A DNA stretch of 64,000 bases from an uncultured Fidelibacterota bacterium (GTDB taxonomy: Bacteria; Fidelibacterota; Marinisomatia; Marinisomatales; Marinisomataceae): contig CABZMF010000003.1 in NCBI GenBank assembly GCA_902526795.1, positions 24,190 to 88,189 on the forward strand, read 5' to 3'. The position numbers and the translations under genes are program-made. Below the pieces are notes generated by a model. It was not told the DNA's origin, searched no databases, and saw only the letters and a list, made by a program, of their open reading frames with translations. How positions within the stretch are numbered: the stretch's first letter is position 1; each line of letters starts with the position of its first letter. Below, piece after piece: positions 48,666-56,774 of the stretch.

Positions 48666-49179
48666 AGAATTTAAAATATTAGAAGATGTAAATGTTTACA
48701 GTGTTCCAGATGGAATAAAAACATTTTTGGAAAAAGGAACAAGTGGTATTATCGCTCAAGCCCTTGGTGATAATTTTACTATTATTGTCGAAGGAAATAT
48801 GTATCAGTTAAAAGGAATTGATGCAGAAGCAATCGGAGAAGAAAAAAGAGAAATTGATTCAAATAATTTTGCGAATGAAGAAGAAATTTGGAATGTTCTT
48901 CACACATGCTATGATCCGGAAATTCCAGTTAATATTGTTGATTTGGGTTTAGTTTATAATTGTGAAATCAAAGATAAGAATGATGGAGTTGAAATTTTAA
49001 TTCAAATGACTCTTACTGCGCCTGGTTGTGGAATGGGTCCAGTAATAGCTGATGAAGTCAAACAAAAATTATCATCTTTAAGTGGAGCAAAATCAGTTGA
49101 TGTTGAACTCGTGTGGGAACCTCAATGGAATCAAGATATGATGAGTGATGCTGCAAAATTACAGTTAGGTCTATATTAA
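48655..49179 (+). CDS. sufT: SufT: N-terminal domain plus MIP18/DUF59 domain
   Basis: VLHTCYDPEIPVNIVDLGLVYNCEI...MTLTAPGCGMGPVIADEVKQKL. Confidence 0.92.
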   Translation: MKNKEFKILEDVNVYSVPDGIKTFLEKGTSGIIAQALGDNFTIIVEGNMYQLKGIDAEAIGEEKREIDSNNFANEEEIWNVLHTCYDPEIPVNIVDLGLVYNCEIKDKNDGVEILIQMTLTAPGCGMGPVIADEVKQKLSSLSGAKSVDVELVWEPQWNQDMMSDAAKLQLGLY

Positions 49180-49184
49180 AAATT

Positions 49185-50372
49185 ATGGATATAAGAAAAG
49201 ATTTTCCGATTTTATTACAAAAGAATAGAAATAAACCTCTTGTTTATTTGGATAGTGCTGCAACAAGTTTAACGCCAAGTATTGTTTCTGAAAGTGAAAT
49301 AAAGTATTATAATGAATTTGGTGGAAGTGTCCATAGAAGCGTTTATGAGCTGGGAGAAAAAGCTACAAATGCATATGAAAATAGTAGAAAAAACTTAGCC
49401 AAATTTATTGGAGCAAACACATCGGAAATAATTTTTACAAAAAGTGCAACTGAATCAATTAATCTTGTTGCTGAATCCTGGGGAAAAGATAATTTAAAGA
49501 AAGGTGATGTTGTTCTACTTACTGATATGGAACATCATTCAAATATTATACCTTGGCAAATGATTTGTAAAAAAACAGGCTCAAAAATTCATTATTTAAA
49601 ATCAAAAAAAGATGGTACGCTAAGTTTAAAGGAATATGAAGATGCTCTGAAAAAAAATGTAAAAATAGTAAGCATAACTCATGCTTCAAATGTTTTCGGA
49701 ACAATAAATCCAGTGGATGAAATGATTAATTTAGCTCATAAAAGAGATATTAAAGTATTAGTTGACGCTTGCCAAAGTGCACCTCATATGAAAATAGATG
49801 TTAAAAAAATGGAATGTGATTTTTTAGCGTTCTCTGGACATAAAATGTTTGGACCTACAGGTGTTGGTGTCTTGTTTGGAAAAGAAGAGATACTTGAAAA
49901 AATGGATCCCTATCAAACCGGTGGAGGAATTATTGAAACTGTAACAATGGAGTCTTCTACTTGGACTCATGTTCCTTATAGATTTGAACCAGGTTCTCCA
50001 ATGGCAGCCCAGGCAATTGCACTTTCAGACGCTATTGATTATTTGAGTAAATGCTTCCAAAATGATGATGATCTTGGAGAATATTCTATCGAAAAAATGA
50101 AATGTATAAATGGTATAAATATTTATGGCAATCCAAAAGTTAAGACACCGATCGTTAGTTTCAATATTGATGGTGTTCATTCGTTAGATTTAGCTTATTT
50201 CCTAGATTATGAAGGTATTACTATTCGTTCAGGACATCATTGTTGTCAACCTCTAATGAGCGCACTAAATATTTCGTCTTGTGCAAGAGCAAGTTTTTAC
50301 TTTTACAATAATAAAGAAGAAGTCGATTTCCTTGTTGATAAAATTAATAAAGCAGTTAAAGTTTTAAAATAA
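49185..50372 (+). CDS. sufS: Cysteine desulfurase SufS
   Basis: VYLDSAATSLTPS, DFLAFSGHKMFGPTGVGVLFGK (PLP Lys), SGHHCCQPLM. Confidence 0.97.
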   Translation: MDIRKDFPILLQKNRNKPLVYLDSAATSLTPSIVSESEIKYYNEFGGSVHRSVYELGEKATNAYENSRKNLAKFIGANTSEIIFTKSATESINLVAESWGKDNLKKGDVVLLTDMEHHSNIIPWQMICKKTGSKIHYLKSKKDGTLSLKEYEDALKKNVKIVSITHASNVFGTINPVDEMINLAHKRDIKVLVDACQSAPHMKIDVKKMECDFLAFSGHKMFGPTGVGVLFGKEEILEKMDPYQTGGGIIETVTMESSTWTHVPYRFEPGSPMAAQAIALSDAIDYLSKCFQNDDDLGEYSIEKMKCINGINIYGNPKVKTPIVSFNIDGVHSLDLAYFLDYEGITIRSGHHCCQPLMSALNISSCARASFYFYNNKEEVDFLVDKINKAVKVLK

Positions 50373-50620
50373 TGGAAAATATTAGCTTAGACGATTTTTT
50401 ATCAGAGGGGATTATTAAGGAAAAAAAATTTCGTGAAAAAATAAACAACATTGATTGGAATAAATTTGCAGATAAAAAAGTTATAATTAAAGGATGTGCA
50501 AAAGTTACGGTTCCTACTTGGGCTTATTTAATTATTACATCAAAACTATCACAATACGCAGATAGAATATATTTTGGTGAGCCGTGTTCAGCAGTAGAAA
50601 TTTTTAAAAAAGAAAATTAA
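50372..50620 (+). CDS. DUF2480-like small protein
   Basis: FLSEGIIKEKKFREKINNIDWNKFADKKVIIKGCAKVTVPTWAYLIITSKLSQYADRIYFGEPCS; starts at last base of sufS. Confidence 0.7.
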   Translation: MENISLDDFLSEGIIKEKKFREKINNIDWNKFADKKVIIKGCAKVTVPTWAYLIITSKLSQYADRIYFGEPCSAVEIFKKEN

Positions 50621-50693
50621 TTATCTGAAATATTTTTTTTATTACTTAATATATAACACTAATTATTTATTATAAAATTTGGAGAAATCATAA

Positions 50694-51206
50694 ATGGCAA
50701 AAATTGGTATGTTTTGGGGAAGTACTACAGACATGACAAAGGAAGCATCAGAATTAATTCATGAAGGGCTTGAAGCAGCTGGACATGAAATAATTTCTCA
50801 TGATATTAGAAATACTGATCCAACAAAAATGTTGGAATATGACAACTTACTCATTGGTTGTCCGACATGGAATGTAGGAGAATTACAAGATGATTGGGAA
50901 GATGTATTTAGTGAATATGAAAAATTAGATTTTTCAGGAAAGACTGCTGCTTTTTTTGGAATTGGCGACCAAGTTGGATATAGTTTTAACTTTCTTGATG
51001 CAGTAGGTATGCTAGCAAAACCATATCTGGATAATGGTGGAAAACTAATTGGTAAATGGCCTACAGATGGCTATGAATTTGATGAATCGCTTGGATGTGT
51101 GGATGGTGAATTTTTAGGTCTAGCAATAGATTATGATAATCAAGATGAAATGACTGAAGAAAGAATTGAGTCTTGGGTTAATCAAATAAAAGATCTTTTT
51201 AAATAG
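50694..51206 (+). CDS. fld: Long-chain flavodoxin
   Basis: IGMFWGSTTDMTKEAS, IGCPTWNVGELQDDWE, AAFFGIGDQVGYSFNFLDAVG. Confidence 0.94.
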   Translation: MAKIGMFWGSTTDMTKEASELIHEGLEAAGHEIISHDIRNTDPTKMLEYDNLLIGCPTWNVGELQDDWEDVFSEYEKLDFSGKTAAFFGIGDQVGYSFNFLDAVGMLAKPYLDNGGKLIGKWPTDGYEFDESLGCVDGEFLGLAIDYDNQDEMTEERIESWVNQIKDLFK

Positions 51207-51208
51207 AT

Positions 51209-53062
51209 TTAATTATTCAAATTATCTGCAACAATATCTGCCACATCTTTCACTTTAATTTCTTCTTGACCTGCTGGAGTTAATGGGCCAATGCCTTGGT
51301 TCATCATACCATAACAGAAATTGCATCCAGTAACTACAGTATCTGTTTGTGACTCAATTACCTGTTCTGCTCTTAACAAGTGAGTTCTTCCTTCACCGCT
51401 GTCTTTTTTCCACCAAAGAGCTCCACCTGCACCACAACATAATGTTTCTTTACCACTTTCCTCAAGTTCAAAAAATTCAGGTGCCGCAGCTTTTATAGCA
51501 TTTCGCGGAGCTGAAACCTCATCCAAAGTTCTAGAAAGATTACAAGGATCATGATATGTTACTTTTTCTAGAGATCCAGGATTTATATCAATTCTTCCCT
51601 CCTCTAATAATTCAGAAATTACTTGAGTGTGATGTTTGACCTCATACTTAATTTCATGATATTTTTTATATTCTTTTTGAAGATTTACTACACAATGGGG
51701 ACACATTGTTGTAACATTTTTTACTTTATTTAGTTCTTCAACATTTTGATCCATTAAAAGTTGGTATGTCAACTTATCTCCTAATTTATTTGCTGGATCG
51801 CCAGAACATTGTTCATTGCTAAGTACTCCATAAGTAACACCAGCTGAATCAAGGATCTTAACAAAATTCCTTACCGAACCTACAAAATTTGGATCCATTG
51901 CATGCTTTGCAAAACATCCTAGCCATAATACTAACTCTTTATCTGCAGAATAAACAGGGAGCTCATTTAATAATTCACTTGAAGAAGAGCCTTCTGTATT
52001 ACCTGTTTCTTGAAGATTTCTTAGTAGTTTTTGATATTCTTGAGGTACATCTCCCTCCGCTAGTACTTGAAAGCTTCTTATTTCATCTGCTTTTTCAACA
52101 TGGTTTCCCACTGGGCAAACTTCAGTACAAGCCTGACATGTAGTACATTCCCATCCTGCTTCTACATTAATCTTATCTACCACATTCGCATCTCCGCTTT
52201 CTAACATTGGATTTTTCAAATCAAGAATAAAGTGATATTTAGGGTCTAAAATTCCTCCACCCCTATTAGCTGGACACACATCTGTGCATCTTCCACATTC
52301 AACACATGTAAAAATATCAAGGGCTTGGTCTTTGCTTAATCTAGATAAATCAAGTAATAAATTATCTAACTCTTCTTCAGATGCTTCCATATCAATAGGT
52401 ATAGCACCGTGACTTGGAACCTGGAAAGGTCTTAGGAATATATTAAATGGAGATAGTACTAAATGCATATGTTTAGATTGAGGAATTAAGAAAAGAAATC
52501 CTCCAATAACTCCTGAATGTAACCACCAATTAAATTTTTCTGAAGCTCCAGATAAAATATGTAACTCATCAATGAAATATGTTGTCATTAATGTAACGAT
52601 GAAAACTGAAACAAGAGCAGAAGTGCTTGAAAATTTACCCAAGGCTTTTGGTTTTAGTACGAATCTTCTATAAGCTAAACCAAGGATACCTAAAGAACAT
52701 AATATTGCCCATGGTCCTCCAATGAATAAGAAATAATAATATCTTATTGTATCATTAAAAATTGGTAGACCAAATGCCATTCCAAAGTGGTTAATTGTAA
52801 TTAGACCAAAGAAAATAAAACCATACATGACAAAAGCATGAAGAATACCAGCTGACTTCCTTCCTCCACTAGCTACTTTTTTATGAAGAATGACTTCATC
52901 AAATACTCTTTTGAGTCTTTTTGGAAGTTCATCAATAGAAAAATTTGATTTACCTTTTAATATAATTTTTAATCTTAATAAAAGATGATATAGAAAGAAG
53001 GAAATACCTGATAATAAAAAAATAGCTAACGCTATTTGTTCTAAGAAAGAGAATTGTAGCAT
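51209..53062 (-). CDS. Membrane Fe-S oxidoreductase (nitrate-reductase-gamma-like domain + ferredoxin + two CCG domains; candidate Etf:quinone oxidoreductase)
   Basis: N-terminal TM segments, CVECGRCTDVCP and CTTCQACTEVCP clusters, CCG-type motif TLCCGAGGALWW; adjacent to etfBA. Confidence 0.88.
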   Translation of the reverse strand: MLQFSFLEQIALAIFLLSGISFFLYHLLLRLKIILKGKSNFSIDELPKRLKRVFDEVILHKKVASGGRKSAGILHAFVMYGFIFFGLITINHFGMAFGLPIFNDTIRYYYFLFIGGPWAILCSLGILGLAYRRFVLKPKALGKFSSTSALVSVFIVTLMTTYFIDELHILSGASEKFNWWLHSGVIGGFLFLIPQSKHMHLVLSPFNIFLRPFQVPSHGAIPIDMEASEEELDNLLLDLSRLSKDQALDIFTCVECGRCTDVCPANRGGGILDPKYHFILDLKNPMLESGDANVVDKINVEAGWECTTCQACTEVCPVGNHVEKADEIRSFQVLAEGDVPQEYQKLLRNLQETGNTEGSSSSELLNELPVYSADKELVLWLGCFAKHAMDPNFVGSVRNFVKILDSAGVTYGVLSNEQCSGDPANKLGDKLTYQLLMDQNVEELNKVKNVTTMCPHCVVNLQKEYKKYHEIKYEVKHHTQVISELLEEGRIDINPGSLEKVTYHDPCNLSRTLDEVSAPRNAIKAAAPEFFELEESGKETLCCGAGGALWWKKDSGEGRTHLLRAEQVIESQTDTVVTGCNFCYGMMNQGIGPLTPAGQEEIKVKDVADIVADNLNN

Positions 53063-53071
53063 ACTAAGCTC

Positions 53072-54043
53072 TCACTTACTATTGTTTATTTCCTCAGTTA
53101 ATTTTGGTACAATTTCAAGTAAATCACCAATAACTGCATAATCGGCAATTTCAAATATTGGAGCATCTTCATCTTTATTAATTGCAAGAATATTTTTAGA
53201 TCCTTTCATTCCAACAACATGTTGAATCGCTCCTGATACTCCTAGTGAAAAGTATAGTTTTGGGGAAACGACTTGCCCCGAACTCCCCACCTGTCTGTAT
53301 GGCGGTAGCCAACCCATATCTACAACTGGTCTCGAAGAAGCAACTTCAGCTCCCATTGCATCAGCTAAAGATTGCATCGTTGGAAGATTATCTTCACTCT
53401 CAACTCCTCTTCCAACAGAAACAATCAATTCTGCTGCAGTTAAATCAACACCACTGGCTGATTCTTGAAATTCAGGTTCACTTTGAGTTCTAATGTCTTG
53501 ACCTAATAATTCAACATCAAAAACATGTTCAGCATCTGGTCCTCCCTCTTGAATATCATCACTTGAAAAAGCAGCAGATTGAAAACTTAATAAAGCCTGG
53601 TTAGAAGAGACCTCAATACTTGTTGCAAGTTTTGCATTGAAAACTTGTTTTGAAAAAAGGGGTGAACCATTATTAAAATTAACAGAAATTATATCACTAA
53701 CAAATGGTATACCAAGTTTTGCACTTACTCTAGGAACAAAATCTCGTACCATATATGAATGTCCCATTAAAACATATTTTGGGGACATGTTACTTATAAC
53801 ATCAGATAAGACTTTAGAATATCCATCAGCTGAATACATATCAATTAGAGAGTTTTGCGCAATAATAAGCTTATTTGATTTAAAATTTTGAGCTTGAGTT
53901 TTCAATTCACTGACTTTCTCTCCTAAGCATAATATAGAGAGTTCAGAATTAAGTTCTTGAGCAAACTTTTGTCCTGCAGCAACAGCCTCTAAACTAAAAG
54001 GATGTATGTTCCCTCTTTGATTTTCTAGTACAACTAATATCAT
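53072..54043 (-). CDS. etfA: Electron transfer flavoprotein alpha subunit
   Basis: SVGRGVESEDNLPTMQSLADAMGAEVASSRPVVDMGWLPPYRQVGSSGQVVSPKLYFSLGVSGAIQHVVGM. Confidence 0.96.
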   Translation of the reverse strand: MILVVLENQRGNIHPFSLEAVAAGQKFAQELNSELSILCLGEKVSELKTQAQNFKSNKLIIAQNSLIDMYSADGYSKVLSDVISNMSPKYVLMGHSYMVRDFVPRVSAKLGIPFVSDIISVNFNNGSPLFSKQVFNAKLATSIEVSSNQALLSFQSAAFSSDDIQEGGPDAEHVFDVELLGQDIRTQSEPEFQESASGVDLTAAELIVSVGRGVESEDNLPTMQSLADAMGAEVASSRPVVDMGWLPPYRQVGSSGQVVSPKLYFSLGVSGAIQHVVGMKGSKNILAINKDEDAPIFEIADYAVIGDLLEIVPKLTEEINNSK

Positions 54044-54807
54044 TATATAACCTTTAATTTATTTTTTAAGATATCCATTATTTTTGCCACAATAGATTCA
54101 GTGTCACCAACAATTTTTTCAGTTACTTTTTCATTTGTTGGAACAAATAAGTTAACAAAACTTTGAGTTTGAGATTCAGGTGAGGATTCTAATACATTTA
54201 GTTCTTTTCTTTTAGCTCCCATTATTCCCTTAAGCGAAGGATAACGAGGTTCATTAATACCAGACTGGATAGAAATACTTGATGGAAATGGCAATGTAAC
54301 CCATTGAAACCATCCTGATTCTAACTCTCTTTTGACCTTAATTTTATCACCGTCAACCTTTGTTTCAATCGCTAATGTTGCGGTAGACATATCAAGCATT
54401 TCGCCAACTAAAACACCTGTTTGACCAGACCCCATATCATCCGATTGTAAACCAGAGAAAATTAAATCGAAATTCTCTGACTTTAAATTATCAGCAAATA
54501 ATTTTGAAATTGCTAACGGATCTGTTGTAGTTGATTCATTTTTAATAAATATGCCTCGATCTGCACCTTTAGCTAAGCCATCTTTAATAACCTTAGAGGT
54601 ATTTGCTTCAGAACCCAAGGTAACCACAACTACTTCTGAATCACCACTAGCACTTTCTTTAATTTGTAATGCTTCTTCTAAAGCGTATGCATCACTTTCA
54701 TTGACTACATAGTTAACTACAGTTTCGTCTATCCATTTACCAGAGCTATCTACTCTGATACTTGATTCATAACTTGGAATGGCTTTTGTTAATACAGCTA
54801 TTTTCAT
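54043..54807 (-). CDS. etfB: Electron transfer flavoprotein beta subunit
   Basis: MKIAVLTKAIPSYESS, VVNESDAYALEEALQIKE, FSGLQSDDMGSGQTGVLVGEMLDMS. Confidence 0.95.
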   Translation of the reverse strand: MKIAVLTKAIPSYESSIRVDSSGKWIDETVVNYVVNESDAYALEEALQIKESASGDSEVVVVTLGSEANTSKVIKDGLAKGADRGIFIKNESTTTDPLAISKLFADNLKSENFDLIFSGLQSDDMGSGQTGVLVGEMLDMSTATLAIETKVDGDKIKVKRELESGWFQWVTLPFPSSISIQSGINEPRYPSLKGIMGAKRKELNVLESSPESQTQSFVNLFVPTNEKVTEKIVGDTESIVAKIMDILKNKLKVI

Positions 54808-54850
54808 TGTGGCCCAATATAATAATATTTTGTTATCAAACAAATAAAAT

Positions 54851-54867
54851 CCGACTACTTAGTCGGT
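54851..54867. promoter_or_regulatory. Palindrome upstream of etfB (operator or attenuator-like hairpin)
   Basis: CCGACTA-CT-TAGTCGG perfect 7-bp inverted repeat, about 44 bp upstream of the etfB start. Confidence 0.35.
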
Positions 54868-54886
54868 ATTTAATTTTTTAAAAAGA

Positions 54887-54952
54887 CAGGCTATAAAAGA
54901 AAGTTGATAAGCGGGGGAAAGTCTTACAATCTTTCATTATTTTTATAGCCTG
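54887..54952 (-). terminator. Long-stem hairpin, possible terminator of the upstream minus-strand gene or structured RNA
   Basis: CAGGCTATAAAA/TTTTATAGCCTG 12-bp stem with an inner GAAAG/CTTTC pair; followed on the minus strand by TCTTTTT. Confidence 0.5.
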
Positions 54953-55016
54953 AAAAATCTTTAATTCAAATTAATATAGTATTTTTATCAAGCTATTAAA
55001 AGAAATTTAATTCAGA

Positions 55017-55421
55017 TTATTCGTCCTCAGTCGCAAATTTAGTCCAGTCTCCAGAAACCGCTGACTCATCTATAGATGTTTCGGTTTCAGCCGCAACCGT
55101 GCTATTACCACCATACTTTGCGTCGTCTTCATAAATATTTAAGCTATCTTTTCTAACTTCATATTTATCTAAATCTAATTCCTCATCTTGGCTATCAAGA
55201 GATTCTTTATCCTGATTATATAAATCCAAATCAAAAAAATCTAAATTTTCGACATGACCGTTTTCCATCAAATACTCAAGGAAAGGTAAGAAAGCCCTTT
55301 GCTTTAAATTCATCCCACACGCAGGGCATTTTAATTTTTCACCGATGTCTGAGGTTTTTACTTCGACGTCACAACAAGGTGTTATTACCTCATCTACGCT
55401 ATTTAAATCAAAGCTACTCAT
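55017..55421 (-). CDS. Zinc-ribbon-like protein with acidic C-terminal region
   Basis: CC..(15 aa)..CPAC motif (TPCCDVEVKTSDIGEKLKCPACGM) followed by Asp/Glu-rich tail. Confidence 0.6.
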   Translation of the reverse strand: MSSFDLNSVDEVITPCCDVEVKTSDIGEKLKCPACGMNLKQRAFLPFLEYLMENGHVENLDFFDLDLYNQDKESLDSQDEELDLDKYEVRKDSLNIYEDDAKYGGNSTVAAETETSIDESAVSGDWTKFATEDE

Positions 55422-55455
55422 ATAGTTTCGAAGGTATTATTTGTTTAGTATTGAG

Positions 55456-56217
55456 TCAATCTTTTTTATAGAGATCAATAAAAGTGTTTTCTTCGACCGA
55501 GAAATCACGATTTCTTCTTGACATTGCTATCGTAGCAGTGTCTTTAAAATCATCAAAACTCATCTTTGAAACTTTACCATTATAATAGAATGAAAAGCTA
55601 GGAATATAACGTGGAGGGAAAGATTGCGAAACGATATTGCAACCCATTTCTATAATTGTTCCAGTATTTAAATTTGTTCCTATCGAAGTTTTAACATGTT
55701 CACCAATTACAGAGCCAAAAAAAATTGTATCAGTATCTATTAAGTCGTCATTCCATTTAACAAATACATTTGAATAGTTATTCTTAAGATTACTAGTTGT
55801 TGTGCCAGCTCCAAGATTAGCCCAGGATCCAATAAAGCTATTGCCAATAAACCCTTCATGAGCTTTATTTGAGAATGGTTGAAAGATAGAAGAATGAACC
55901 TCACCTTTAATCTTACAAGACTCCTCGATAATGGAATTGGAAATATTTGAATGAGACTTAATTAAAACATTTTTACCAATATATATTGGTCCATTCAAAA
56001 TGGTAAAAGACTCAATTTTAGCAGTGGAATCAATTACAACAGGCCCATTTTCCTCATTTATAACAACGTCTTTAGTTTTATCCTCAAAAACAAAATCAAT
56101 ACTATCACCCTCAAAAAACTTGGGAATATCAGCTATTAATTTCCATGGCAAAAGGTTATCTACTTCTAATATTTCTCTACCAAGCAGAAAAATTTTACTT
56201 GAAACAATGTTTTTCAT
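55456..56217 (-). CDS. GlmU-family-like left-handed beta-helix protein
   Basis: Hexapeptide-repeat pattern; NKAHEGFIGNSFIGSWANLGAGTTTSNLKNNYSNV and FPPRYIPSFSF. Confidence 0.8.
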   Translation of the reverse strand: MKNIVSSKIFLLGREILEVDNLLPWKLIADIPKFFEGDSIDFVFEDKTKDVVINEENGPVVIDSTAKIESFTILNGPIYIGKNVLIKSHSNISNSIIEESCKIKGEVHSSIFQPFSNKAHEGFIGNSFIGSWANLGAGTTTSNLKNNYSNVFVKWNDDLIDTDTIFFGSVIGEHVKTSIGTNLNTGTIIEMGCNIVSQSFPPRYIPSFSFYYNGKVSKMSFDDFKDTATIAMSRRNRDFSVEENTFIDLYKKD

Positions 56218-56717
56218 ATTTTTATAAACTGTTTTATCATTTTAAAAGTTCCCTCTAAATCTTGCTGATAATTGGAATCTAATATAACATTATAATATTT
56301 TTTAGAATTATCATAATTAAAGCCCATTTTCACCTTAGGATCACAATAAAAAGTTAAGAAAGCTCCAAATCTGCTAAAAGTCGCATTTAAATCAACAATA
56401 TTTTCAAAATTATAGCTTTTTATTTTTTCAATAAAAATTTTTCTTGGTAGTCCTAAGGTATTCATATTATTGTAGGTATATTTAATTGATTTATTAATAA
56501 TATCGGTTGAATAAAAACTACAAATTGAATCTTTTAATAAAAATGTTATGTTTTCATTATTCTTCTCGTAAAAAAGTTGTGCCATCTCAAAAGCTATATC
56601 ACTATCAGGAAGAATTACAAGAGTTTCACCATTAAATTGAGGTCTGGAATCGTCAATAAATTTGTATTTACGATATTTTATGGCAATAATAATTTTTTCT
56701 TTTAATGTGAAATCCAT
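56214..56717 (-). CDS. Conserved hypothetical (possibly DUF6913-like)
   Basis: 167 aa ORF overlapping the downstream gene by 4 bp; weak family recognition (NIVDLN...VKMGF..DNSKKYYNVIL). Confidence 0.55.
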   Translation of the reverse strand: MDFTLKEKIIIAIKYRKYKFIDDSRPQFNGETLVILPDSDIAFEMAQLFYEKNNENITFLLKDSICSFYSTDIINKSIKYTYNNMNTLGLPRKIFIEKIKSYNFENIVDLNATFSRFGAFLTFYCDPKVKMGFNYDNSKKYYNVILDSNYQQDLEGTFKMIKQFIKI

Positions 56718-56774
56718 TTCCTTGTGCTAATTTAATCACTAAATAATTAATTTTTTAAAGGCTTAATTTTTAAT

